Under the pieces are notes generated by a model. The model did no database searches. It saw only the letters and a program-made list of their open reading frames with translations, and was not told the origin of the DNA. This document shows positions 21,801 through 32,400 of a stretch of 64,000 nucleotides of DNA, one piece after another (the stretch's first letter is position 1; the number at the start of each line of letters is the position of its first letter). Source of the stretch: Sphaerolaimus hirsutus (Eukaryota; Nematoda; Chromadorea; Monhysterida; Sphaerolaimidae); contig OZ038450.1 of assembly GCA_964036195.1 (NCBI GenBank), positions 28,026,794 through 28,090,793 of the forward strand, in the 5' to 3' direction. The translations under genes were made by a program, and so were the position numbers.

Positions 21801-24800
21801 ATTATTTAGGTGACCAATCAGTGATTGTTGAATGATATACTCGGCGGACTGCAAAGTATGCGTCCAAAATTATTAGGTTGGAAAGGAAGTTCTGTCAGTT
21901 TTTGGATTGTTGGATTTGCTGGAAACTGACAGAACTTTCTTTCCAACCTAATACATACCGTATTTCTTCGCAATACCCCCAGGGGGTTTATTTTTCGGAG
22001 TGAGAATTTTGAGGAGGCGATTTCGCCAGGATACTTATGCGCGAACTTTCACAATAAAGTATAAAATTTAAAAAAAGGCTAAGTCGCGTTACCGCGTACG
22101 AGCGACCAATTGTTTCCTTCTTTTGGAACAATTTTGATTTTATTAACGGTGACGTCATGATAGTGTTTCCCTCAGGAAAATGCATAGAGTGCGGTCCGCA
22201 GACATGACATTACGCCGTACATTTTCCCAGAGGAAACACTCCAGCATGACGTGATCACTTTCGTCCCAATTATCATCTCTCGCCATCACGTCGTCTTCAT
22301 CACGTCTTCCATAAGTTCTCGGCTGGCCGTCTGCCAGCCGAAGATATAACTCCTATCTGTTTGTAGAGTATCGTGTCTGCCGAGTATACACTAAAATCGA
22401 TTTTTTTAATGAAAAGTGTTGTCAAGAAACCAACCAGGAGTGCCAATAACAGTCCTCAAGCCGAGTGGAGACGCGACCAAAATATCAGCCTCAAAAAAGT
22501 CCACATACAATTTGACGGCTTTTTTGGCTACAGAAATGCCAATTCGAAAACAATCGTCGATATTCCCCTCAAATGTTTTCTTGTAATCAGCGGGTAAATC
22601 TGGTCGCAACGATTCAGTTTGATCAGTGGAACCGAATTCCCGTTTGAAACGTTTTCTGTGCGTTACTGTCTGTTTATTGCCTGAAATTCAAGGAAATATA
22701 CTAGAATATAAAATGATTGGTAGTAAGTTTCTGGAAATGAATTCCAATATTAAGTATAAAAGTGCTTGATACACCATTACAATTAGGGTGGCAGAATTTA
22801 CCGTACCGTACCGCATTTTTGGGAAATTTACCATACCGTTTACCGCACTTTTAGAAATTTACCGTACCGTACCGCGTACCGCATTTTCCAAAATTTACCG
22901 TACCGTACCACGTACCGCACTCATTTACCGCCGAAAATGCGGTAAATTTTTCTCAGATTGACCTTAAATATGGCAATTTATTGATGCAAATGAATGTGGT
23001 TTTTTGAAAAAAATTTGCGCGCGAGCGCGCAAGATTCACAACATTGTTTTCCTGTTTGAAGCCCTTCCATTTCTGCATGCATAATTGCTATAATTCATGA
23101 TTAACATTAGTATAATGTGCTTTATTAAATCAAGCCATGCGCTTCAAGACGCTCTCAAGGTGTGAAACATCACCCTCAATGTATTTACCGTATTTCCTCG
23201 AAATACCCCCCCTCGAAATACCCCCCCTCAAAATGGACACTATGAACTTATAAACCCCCCCCTCGAAATACCCCCCCCCCAAATTTAGTATATAGAGAAC
23301 GTAAATGACAAAGGCTGCGGTTTGTCATCTGGGCAATGCAGAACACACGTTAAAAACGATGACTCTGCTATGTGAGAGCAGTGTATATACGTCTACGCAC
23401 TTATACAAGTCATTTGGGTCTTATAAATGGCGATTTTTGTTGCATTTTTCCGCGTCTGCGTACGTTTCAGACGACAATTTAGTACTGGGATTTCAAAAAA
23501 TTTCTGGCGAAATAATAGACCCCCCCTCGAAATACCCCCCCCCCCTCGTTTAACCCCCCCTCAAAAATCTCACTCTGAAAAAATAAACCCCCCGGGGGTA
23601 TTTCGAGGAAATACGGTACTTTCTATTCTGAGCTTTTTTGTTGCAGTGATAGGTTTGATGTATGGTCTATTTTCAGCTACTTTTAGCAATTTTTCACCCA
23701 CTTTTAGTAACTTTTTCTCCATTTCTTCCTTCTACACAATAAATAAGCCCCTACATAGTTCCGCATTGATACATTTCTGACATTGGAAATTTACCGTACC
23801 GTACCGCGTACCACACTTTTCAGATTTACCGTACCGTACCGTTTACCGCAAAATTGAAGATTTACCGTACCGTACCGTTTACCACAAAATGGGAAATTTA
23901 CCGTACCGTACGGTTTACCGCAGGGCCGTACCGTCTGCCACCCTAATTACAATACACTATATAGTGTAGTTATCAAAAAGCTGAAGAAAAAGTGCAAAAA
24001 TTGCACTGTCACTGGCGGGAATCGAACCGGAATCATCCTGGCTACCCGCAGCTAGGCGCCATTAACTATTTATCTAGCTATCCATTTTAGCTCTATAGCT
24101 GTTTGTTGATCTACAAAAGCACGACAGTGCATTCCAAATCACTAGCATTTCCCGAACTATTCAATGAATGTTCACCGTTCAACAAAATTTTTTGTTGTTC
24201 TTTAAATCAAACCAACCCTTTCCAAAGTTCATCTCGATCAAATTATTGACAATTTTCTGGGCGGAGTTTCTGAACGGAACCAAAATCAAGACTTTGGGTC
24301 TGACCAGACCCCTGTCCCTCATTGAATCATCAATTTCATCAGCGAGTAAAGTGTCATTTTTGTGCTCAGATTTTGAACTCTGCTCAGCCAACTCCTTTAT
24401 GGCTGCGTTGTGTGCCAAAACTGTTGCACGCGAGCGCCGCGCGTGGTTCAATGCGTGCAGGCAGTACAAGCTGAGTAGTGTGATTGTGTGACAACAGATA
24501 CAGGAACTATGAGGCTACATGTGAAAAAACCATTCCCCCAATAACACCCCCTCCCCCAAAAAAACAATCTAAAAAACCCCCTGGGGTTATTTCGAGGAAA
24601 TACGGTAAATATGCAGAATCATGACCACGCAGCAAACAGTTCCCACCCAAAACTTTTATTCACGGTCTACACTCTGCCGTCGAGACGTAACATAAAAAGA
24701 AAATTGGAAAAGTCTTAACATCGAAAATGTGGCAAATGTGACCTCCCATTTAGAAGTTACGAATTTGCATACACCGCAAATCCTTGAATCGATAACCCCC

Positions 24801-26761
24801 CCCCCCCTGTTTGCGAGGTGAGGAAAAAATAACTCCCCCCTCGAAAAACTCCCCCTATAAAACATCTGAGGAAAAAATAACTCCCCTGGGGTTTTATTCG
24901 AGGATTTGGGGTACACAGGCGGATTGCAACAAACCTTCTCAATTGATCCATATTCACTGGAGAACTTCTACAGTAGTATAGATCCACATAACTGAAAACT
25001 ACTCTGGCCAAATTTCTTTGTTCATCACTCCATTTTTTCTCTTTAGCCCAATCCGTTAAATTTTGGTGCAGGCAAATTTGGTCCCAAAATTCCGTAATTT
25101 GCAAATCTTTTTGCAAAAATTCGGTCACATTTTGAACGGCCGGAGCGTAAACCGCATTATATTGTTTAAAACTATCCAATTTTATTTGAGCACTATTACT
25201 GGGGCGATTTTCATTGAAAACCGCCTTCAAATCCGATTTGGAAACGTGCAAATTGAAGTGTCGGTCGAAAAAATCGCTTGATGTGGGTGCGTCATCGGAA
25301 TTTGTGTTGGCTTCACCGTTAGAAGGGTCGGGCTGTAAAAATTGATCAAAATTAGGTGTGAATAAAAGCTGGGAACGAGTGACCCATACGAATTTACGGG
25401 GAATTTACGCTACATATAATTTACAGACAAGGCGCCAGACCGGACTCCAGAATCGAAAATGATGCAAAAATAACCCTTGCAATGCAAAAATTAAACTAAA
25501 CGACAACTACCCTCAATTTGAGACCCCCAACCAGTGTAAAAGTAATGATGGCACATACTAACTTATTTATATTTTGGTGATCAGAAAATATATAAACTCG
25601 GTGAAAAAAGCACCGGGTGATCGGAACTTCTTTTCATCTAGAGATAGAAAACAACAACAAATTAGAAAAGGCGGACGATTTTTCAAAGCAAGTATTTTCA
25701 AAGCGGTTTTTTTTTAAAAAACGGCGGCAAATTTTTTTAGTATACTCAGCGGACATCACACTTAGTATGGAAACCTACCATAACCCATCTGAATAATGAA
25801 CCAAAATTTATACAGATTTTCATCATAATATTTCGTATTTACCATGGAAAAATCAATTACGAAAATTTTATTCATTAAAATATGGTAGGATTCTGCGCAT
25901 ACTTTACGGTCCGCCGAGTATACCTACATACGTTTTGCACACAATTGAGTTTACCACAACGAGGAGTCTGTCAACTACTGTGGCCACACAAGCTAGTTTT
26001 CAACCGTTTTCGATTTTGAAAACTCGTAAATCAGCATTGAACGCATTTAACTTTCCCAGAATGGGTCATTTTTACTCTCCGTCAACTGTAAAATGCCGGG
26101 TACATCATTCTAGAAAACTCAAATGCGTTCAATGCTGATTTAAGAGTTTTCAAAGTTTCGGTTGAAAACTAGCTGTTGGTCACACTGTTGAAGATGAAAA
26201 ACAAAAATTCATGTAGTAAACTCAGATGTGTTCAAAACAGATTTGAGTTTCCCAACTTTTGGCGGTGTACTGGTGTCACCCAGTCAACTTGTATTTACGG
26301 CTGGCATAAAGCGACAGAAAGAAATGCATATTGGTGCACCGCACACTGAAATTTTGCGTTCAGCGTTCGAACGTTTTTGCACGCTGAAATCAAAATCGAA
26401 AGAACACACGTTTTTGAAGCGTAAAAAATCGGCTCGCGTGCAAAATGCGTGAAATATTAGAAATTCCGAATTATTTACGCTTCAAAAACGTTGTGTTCTT
26501 TAGATTTTGATTTCAGCATCTGTAGTTCAGTGTGCAAAAACGTTCGAGCGCTGAACGCAAAATTTCAGTGTGCGGTGCGCCAACAAATCATTAACAAACA
26601 TTACTTTCGATACTCAGATTCGACACTGGATTAAAAATCGAACTTTTGCCGCAGTCTCAAGCAACCACAAAATACACAAAATTGTGCGCCAAACTAACCT
26701 CAACACTGAGCTTTCTTTTTTTCGAGCGGGCAGTTTTTTGACCATCCGGCAGTCGCTTCAT
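18851..26761 (-). CDS. UTP25: UTP25/DEF small-subunit processome protein (10 exons)
   Basis: Nucleolar protein of 18S rRNA processing with a degenerate DEAD-box helicase fold. Exons: 26699-26761, 24935-25332, 24184-24470, 22435-22665, 21577-21778, 21184-21310, 20699-20845, 20131-20309, 19278-19415, 18851-18962. All introns are GT-AG with matching phases; total 627 residues against about 750 in vertebrates, the difference being a short N-terminus. Recognised blocks in order: VFSYVDLYY; YCLHALNHARRSRATVL; RPKVLILVPFRNSAQKIV; FEGNIDDCFRIGI and DILVASPLGLRTVIG; DFLSSIEILIIDQTDILLMQ and NWMHVLHI; RQTLVFSS; FIPSYFDFVRIRN; MTERFHFYKR; FYQLPITPNFYSEICNM; ELDASRLAAAVGLERCQQML. The first exon encodes only a basic 21-residue start (MKRLPDGQKTARSKKRK). 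Introns hold several MITEs but none disturbs an exon. Confidence 0.92.
19490..19891. mobile_element. TA-flanked MITE, CCNTAAATCCTCGAA subfamily
   Basis: Begins TA-CCCTAAATCCTCGAATAAG and ends TTATTCAAGGATTTGCGG-TA, with G-rich blocks and ACTTATTC/GAGTTATTC repeats near the ends. It lies in UTP25 intron 8. Confidence 0.65.
21385..21513. mobile_element. 129-bp hAT-like element armed with TCGATATCGAATA
   Basis: Starts TAGGGCTCAAACGATA and ends TATCATTTGAACCCTA. The body is almost only ATATCGAATATCGA repeats. Flanking 8-mers CCATCCAC and CCACCCAC match at 7 of 8. The termini closely resemble those of the GGGATC family at 54880. It lies in UTP25 intron 5. Confidence 0.72.
21874..21950. mobile_element. 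77-bp hairpin MITE, mariner-like
   Basis: TAGGTTGGAAAGGAAGTTCT on the left and its near-perfect complement on the right (AGAACTTTCTTTCCAACCTA), with a 25-bp loop. Ends next to TA resemble mariner termini. It lies in UTP25 intron 4. Confidence 0.7.
22784..23945. mobile_element. hAT-like element, GTACCGTACC-armed family (copy 1)
   Basis: Starts TAGGGTGGCAGAATTTACCG and ends GTCTGCCACCCTA, with a perfect 8-bp duplication ATTACAAT (22776-22783, 23946-23953). The arms consist of TTTACCGTACCGTACCGC units. The interior has the palindrome TGCGCGCGAGCGCGCA (23016-23031) and a nested TA-flanked MITE (23188-23616). It lies in UTP25 intron 3. Confidence 0.9.
23188..23616. mobile_element. TA-flanked MITE nested in the GTACCG element
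   Basis: TA-CCGTATTTCCTCGAAATACC at the left and GGTATTTCGAGGAAATACGG-TA at the right; about 20 of 20 end bases are inverted copies. The interior contains GCAGAACACACGTTAAAAAC. Confidence 0.85.
24008..24070 (-). repeat. tRNA-like promoter fragment (possible SINE head)
   Basis: On the minus strand GGTTCGATTCC fits an RNA polymerase III B box. TGGCGCCTAGCTGCGGG, about 30 bases upstream, is a weak A box. No full cloverleaf can be drawn, so a SINE relic is likelier than a tRNA gene. It lies in UTP25 intron 3. Confidence 0.35.
24774..24911. mobile_element. Short MITE, CCGCAAATCCTTGAA subfamily
   Basis: Begins CCGCAAATCCTTGAATCG and ends TTATTCGAGGATTTGGGG. C-runs and AACTCCCC repeats lie between. 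A deletion copy of the 19490 family. It ends 24 bp from the donor of UTP25 exon 2 (24935). Confidence 0.6.
25738..25925. mobile_element. Palindromic MITE with AGTATACTCNGCGGAC ends
   Basis: AGTATACTCAGCGGACATC on the left faces GTCCGCCGAGTATACC on the right, and ATGGTAGG/CCTACCAT inner blocks also pair. A copy with GGTATACTCCGG and CGCCGAGTATA ends lies at 28305-28556. It lies in UTP25 intron 1. Confidence 0.65.
25978..26580. repeat. Two long-inverted-repeat MITEs (25978-26196 and 26325-26580)
   Basis: The first opens GGCCACACAAGCTAGTTTTC and closes GAAAACTAGCTGTTGGTC, with arms carrying AAATCAGCATTGAACGC. The second pairs GCACCGCACACTGAAATTTT with AAATTTCAGTGTGCGGTGC and has internal ACGTTTTTGAAGCG arms. 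Both are non-coding and lie in UTP25 intron 1. Confidence 0.65.
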
Positions 26762-29400
26762 TGTAAAATTGTGTCGAAACTGCTCAGGTGCAAATATTTG
26801 TAAACGAGTTGTTGTTTTTTGTCGCGAACATCATTTTTCTGTCAATTCTTGTAAGAGATACCGACGGAATTTAACCATGGTTTTCGCTGGAGCTTATTCC
26901 AAACCTGTCAACTGAGGAGTTGACTGATGCGAACTGCGATAACAAAGTGACAGCCGAATCTGAGTGATAAAAAGTGAGAAAACTTGCGTGTGATCATATT
27001 CAAGAACAAGAAAATTGCGCTTCTGTCGAAAATCGAAAAATTTTGATCGTCAGCAATTTTAACTCCACCTGTCACTTTTCATATCACTCACATTTCTCAT
27101 CACTCAAGGACGTAGCCAGGGGGGGCGGGGGGGGGGGGGGGACAAAAAAATATACCCGAAATGGTGCTTCCGTAAAGCGATTTTGTTGCCAGTCCGGAAA
27201 AATTTTGCGCGCAAGCGCGCATTTCGGCGCCGCACAGTAAGTATATTTTAGTTTTACCTGTGGTTTAGGACCAAAAAAGCACTGAAAATTAGCCCCCGTC
27301 GCTGTATATGTATGTAAAATACATACAAGTACAGCACTATGTGGCGCCAATGCCAACGCCAATGGCACCATGGCGTCGCGCCTAGGAATGGCGCCGGCGC
27401 CAAGGCGCCATTCCTTTACCACAGGGGTCAAATTTAGGGGGCCCCCGTTCGCCGAGCTCCGTATACAATCCGCCCCCCCGCTCAAAAATCCTGGCTACGT
27501 CCCTGTCATCACTTATCACCTTTCTTATCAATTGCCGACGTAGGAATTCTGCATCCGTTTAAGTCACATTTAAAACCACTAAACATCTTCATTCTTTCAT
27601 CGGGACAAAATGATTAAAAATAAATAAATCATTATTGAGGCGAGTTATAAATACACAAAAAATTTAAAATAACTATCCAATTGAAAAAAAATTATGTAGA
27701 GCTCAAATTTCCCAAGGGTCGATTGCAGCTTAAGTAAAACTTATCAGGACAAAAATGACTCAAATTTTTTAAGAATAGCGAATTAAAGAGTCATGTGAAT
27801 AGAATAATCAGATTTATTAATAATTTTAAGAAAAAAAAGAAAAAAATTCGGGGAGCGACTCACAGTAATGTATACAAAAATATTTAAATTTTCAGTGCGT
27901 AAAACTGTACTTGATATATTTGATCATTTAATTAGCTTCTGAATTTACATCAATGCATACAAAAAAAACCTACGAAGCCAAACCTCAATTAAAAAAAGTT
28001 ATCATTCATAAATACAAGAAATCGACCATAAGCCACATTTTACGTTGTAAAGAGAACGAAAACTTTATTTTAGAAAAAAAATTATCCGTCGTTCCAAAAT
28101 CAGTAAAAGTGAGGAGAAAACGGGATAAAATGCTTTACTGAACCAATAAACCACGAAATACTTGTTGCAAAAATAGAGGCAAAAAAATTGCAGATTGTTA
28201 TTAAGCATTCAGAACATTTATAAACATATCAAACCGCAGTTCGCATATATCGTCACTATGACTTTCTCTATTTAAAGAAAGCCCGTTGAAAAAAAACTGA
28301 TAGGTATACTCCGGTTACTTTACACCCTGCACGTGTGGTTCCCGCTGGAAGTGTGCCAACGATGGTTAACGCGTCCGAGTTTCATAAAAAGATGAAAAAA
28401 TTGATTGTTGTTATAATGGTATTCATTAACATATTCACATCGATGAATTGTTTTCATATTTTTACAGAAATCGCATGATTTGATGATCATTGGCACCGAT
28501 CCAACACGAGACATAAATCAGTGCGAGGGCAGAGTATCACGTACGCCGAGTATATAATGAAATTTTCGTTGTAAATACCTATGAATTTTTGCCAAAGTTT
28601 TGAAAATTGTTGAAAAATAAATGCATTTTTGAAACATTTCGCGAGCCATATTTTGAACTGCAGTTTAAACGAATCGCATAATCATTTAAAAACTCACAAA
28701 CAGGTAAAAAAATTATTTGGGGTCGAGTGTTTGACATGATGACTGCATAAATAATACTACTAAAAAACTCGAGTTATCTTAAAACTTGCATTTTTATCAA
28801 AACAAACATGAATGCACATCACTAAACACACATTTTCAAATCCACTATGGATTCAATTATCATTTACATCCATTATGGAAAGTCATATTGATTTCCCATC
28901 AGTCAACTTATTTTTCTTTATTCATTTGTCTTCCTTGTTGAAAATACATGTCAACCAGACGATGCAAAAATAATTGCATATATTTGCAAGTTTTTCAGAA
29001 TGCTTTCAAGAAACACTTTCCAAATAATAATAACAAATTTTCAAAAAAGATTCAAAATATGCGTGCATTGGCCCTACACACACTAGTTTTCACCGTGACT
29101 TCTGTGAAAACTGAAATGGCCACATCCAGCCTACACTTATTGTATGCTATATGTGTTTTAGTTGTCAAATTTTGAAATTTAAAGGTTCATTTATTTAAAT
29201 TCACATTAAAATATAATAAAATCATTCATCCGTGTTGACAAATCTGCATTTGAAAAAAATTCAGTTTCCCCACGAAATCACGGTGAAAACTAGTGTGTGT
29301 AGGCACATTGAACCACAGCAAATTTCCTTCCAGTCAAACAAAAATACTCATAAATTAACTTTCCAAAATGGATATCAAAACCCCCCAAACCCCCGAAAAT
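26762..29400. other. Intergenic region between UTP25 and ELOB
   Basis: No coding exon is supported. It holds the hAT-like element 27105-27505, a palindromic MITE near 28305-28556 and a MITE at 29067-29312 with CCTACACACACTAGTTTTCAC ends. The remainder (27520-28300, 28560-29060) is AT-rich, and I see nothing in it. It should include the UTP25 promoter and the ELOB 3' UTR. Confidence 0.6.
27105..27505. mobile_element. hAT-like MITE, CAGGGACGTAGCCAGG family
   Basis: Starts CAAGGACGTAGCCAGG and ends CCTGGCTACGTCCCTG. Perfect 8-bp duplication TCATCACT (27097-27104, 27506-27513). Palindrome TGCGCGCAAGCGCGCA at 27206-27221. GGCGCC units near the right arm. Confidence 0.9.
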
Positions 29401-32400
29401 TTAATTCTGCTGGGCAGCTTGATCTTTCTCCGCCCCCGATGCGGAATCTGCCTGTCGCATGACATCGGGCAGGGGGGGCGGAGCCGAGAGCGCCTCGATG
29501 CTGATTGGCTCCCAGTCGCCCGTGGATTCTGTTTGAGAGGGGGGGTGTTTGAGGGTGAGGGGTTGAGAAACTTGATGTTGAACAGAATATTTCATATTTG
29601 ATCGAAATCAATGAAATTTGGGTGGAAATCGATCGTCGTTTACAGTTGGTGGGCGTGTCTACCTTCCTAATAGAATGTGGGACCAATTCGGCATGTGGAG
29701 CAGTGAAAATTTAGAAGTGGGAATTCAAATTTAATAGAAAAGTAAACTTCTAGTAAAGCGGCGTTTACACTGCATTTTGTGCCGACAAAAAAAAGAAGAC
29801 AAAAAGTTTCATAATTCCACAATAAAGTTCCATATCCGCAAGACAAAGCAGTGAAGTATACTCACTAGTTGAGTGTACACACATGCCAATTTGCAGATAA
29901 TTCGGGCATGTCGTTCACGACTTAAAAACAAATTACATTTGTCGGTTCGGTTTTCGTTTTGAAACCGAACCGACAAGTGTAATTTGCTTTTAACTCTTGA
30001 ACGACACACGCAAATTATCTGCAAATTGGCATGTGTGTACACTTAACTAGTGAGTATACTTCAGTGCCTTACCTTGCATATATGGAACTTTATTCCGGAA
30101 TTATGGAACTTTTTCACTCGTTTTTTTTTTGTCAGCACACGAAACCGTGTAAACGCCGCTTAAAGAAACGTAAGTTCTTATTTCACACTTCTAAAATTTA
30201 CATTTATTTTAAGCTGTCACTTCTCATTTCACTTCTAAATTTTCGTCTCTATCAGACTTTTTAGTTCTCAGCTTGCAGAATTGACCCGAGATAAGCGGGT
30301 CAGACATTCCCAAAAAATTCCCCAAACCGGATCGGGTAGCGTATGAGAACTTGTCGTTCAGTCCAAGCTACCCAAGCGATTTGACACACGTCCAAGTCCA
30401 AGCGATGTTTCTTCAATTTTGTGCTCTGAATCGTTCAAATGTGCTCCATTTTGCCAATTTTCACGTTTATAATCGCTATTTTCGATGTATACGTGGTTAT
30501 GTACCTATTTTACTCTGGTATTTTACACCAAATTCAAATTCTATGTTTATGTATTTAGGTATTTAATGTCAAAAAGTTGGCAAGCTGCCAAGTTCCATAC
30601 GGGGACTCTTCCCCCAAACCTACCATCCCTGAACCTCAAGGCGATCATTTGAGGCGTCTGCGCTTTCGCATTCTGCGCACCGAATCCAGCCTCAGTCAAT
30701 GTCTTATCATCATCCAAAGGCTCCCAATTTTGATTGCCAGGGCCGGATTTCTGAGCGGCAGTCTCATTTGTTCCCGAAGGGGCGGAGCGTTGCACGCACA
30801 GCTGCTGATTGGGTGGAGGCACCTGGGGGGTTGGGGGGTGGGGGTGGGGTTGGTAACTATTGAAAGGGGGTAAATGACGGGATATGGTCGTTAACTGTTG
30901 GGATTGTGGATGGAAAGGTGTTTTTGGCGGTTTTTGAGAGAAAAAAACAAACAACGTTTTTAAATAAAACTGTTTGAAAGCTCCCTAAAAAGCCGGAATT
31001 ACAGGTCAGCGGCGTTTGACGTGAAATGATGACGTCGTAAAATTGATTACATCAAAATAGACATAGGTACAGCGTTGAAATTTCAGAATTTGATAGTTCT
31101 AGTAATTGTGTGTGATGTCCTAAAAAAAAGAAAATAATTATTACGTCAAAATTTACACATTCTACGTCAACATTTCACGTCAAACATTATACGTCACCAA
31201 AAAATTTTGACGTTAAATTAATAACTACTTGAATAATGATTATTTGATAAAAATTTTTGGGACATTACACACAATTAGTAGAACTATCTAATTCTGAAAT
31301 TTCAATGCTGTACCTTTGTCTATTTTGATGTAATCAATTTTACGACGTCATCATTTCACGTCAAACGCCGCTGAGCTGTAATTCCGGCTTTATGGTTACG
31401 AATTGACACATGCAGGTAGGGTGGCAGACGGTACGGGCTTGCGGTAAACCGTACGGTACGGTAAATTTTCCATTTTGCGGTAAACGGTACGGTACGGTAA
31501 ATCTTCAATTTTGCAGTAAACGGTACGGTACGGTAAATCTGAAAAGTGCGGTACGCGGTACGGTACGGTAAATTCCCGATGTCCGAAATTGCAAAAAGTA
31601 GGTGGTATTTTGGTAACTTGTAGGGTGTCAAATTTCCGTTTCCATTTTCCGTTTCCGCCTTTCCGCAGGAAAATTTTTTACCTTTCCGTTTTCCGGCAGC
31701 CGAAAAAATTTTACCTTTCCGTTTTCCGTTTTCCGGCAGCTGAAAATTTTTTACCTTTCCGTTTTCCGTTTTCCGGCAGCTGAAAATTTTTTACCTTTCC
31801 GTTTCCGTTTTTCCGGCCCATTTTTCCGTTTTCCGGCTGAAAAATTTTTACCTTTCCGTTTCCGTTTTACCAGGCCATTTTTCCATTTTCTGGCTCGATT
31901 TTCAGTTTTCTGGCATTTTTCCATTGTTTTTCCAATCTGTATTTATCTTCAATTGGCTCATCCCATTGTGTTGTTTTTGTCTCTTGGAGCAGCATTGACA
32001 ACTGGGATTTCAGGGTCAGTGAAACAGGTGCTGTGAACCCAATTGGGTCATATGCTGACACCAATAATTTATTCAAGTTTCATCTGGTTGGTGTTGTGAT
32101 GCTGTCAATTTGCAATTTTGGTGTTGATATTGCCAGCATGTCCGTTCGGTGATTTTATTTCATGCCCATTACTGCGACAATTTTATTCACCTTTGGACTC
32201 CTGTCATTTTCTGCTATTTCATTCATGACTGATCTGGAGTTTGACAGCCATTCCCTCATGTTCATAGAACATTGGTTAAATAAAGCTTTGACTTTGTAAT
32301 ATAGTTCTAAAGCTTCAACTTCATTCGTGACACTCATGATGAAGTTATCGATGTAAATGTTGTTTATTATCATCGCCAACTGGTTTCGTTCCCCTTCATT

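Noticed and set aside
22793..22960. Regularly spaced GGTACGG repeats considered as a CRISPR-like array or satellite
   Set aside because: There are no unique spacers, the repeats sit symmetrically at transposon ends with an 8-bp target duplication, and the genome is eukaryotic.
24008..24070. Functional tRNA gene
   Set aside because: A B-box-like sequence is present, but acceptor and anticodon stems cannot be formed.
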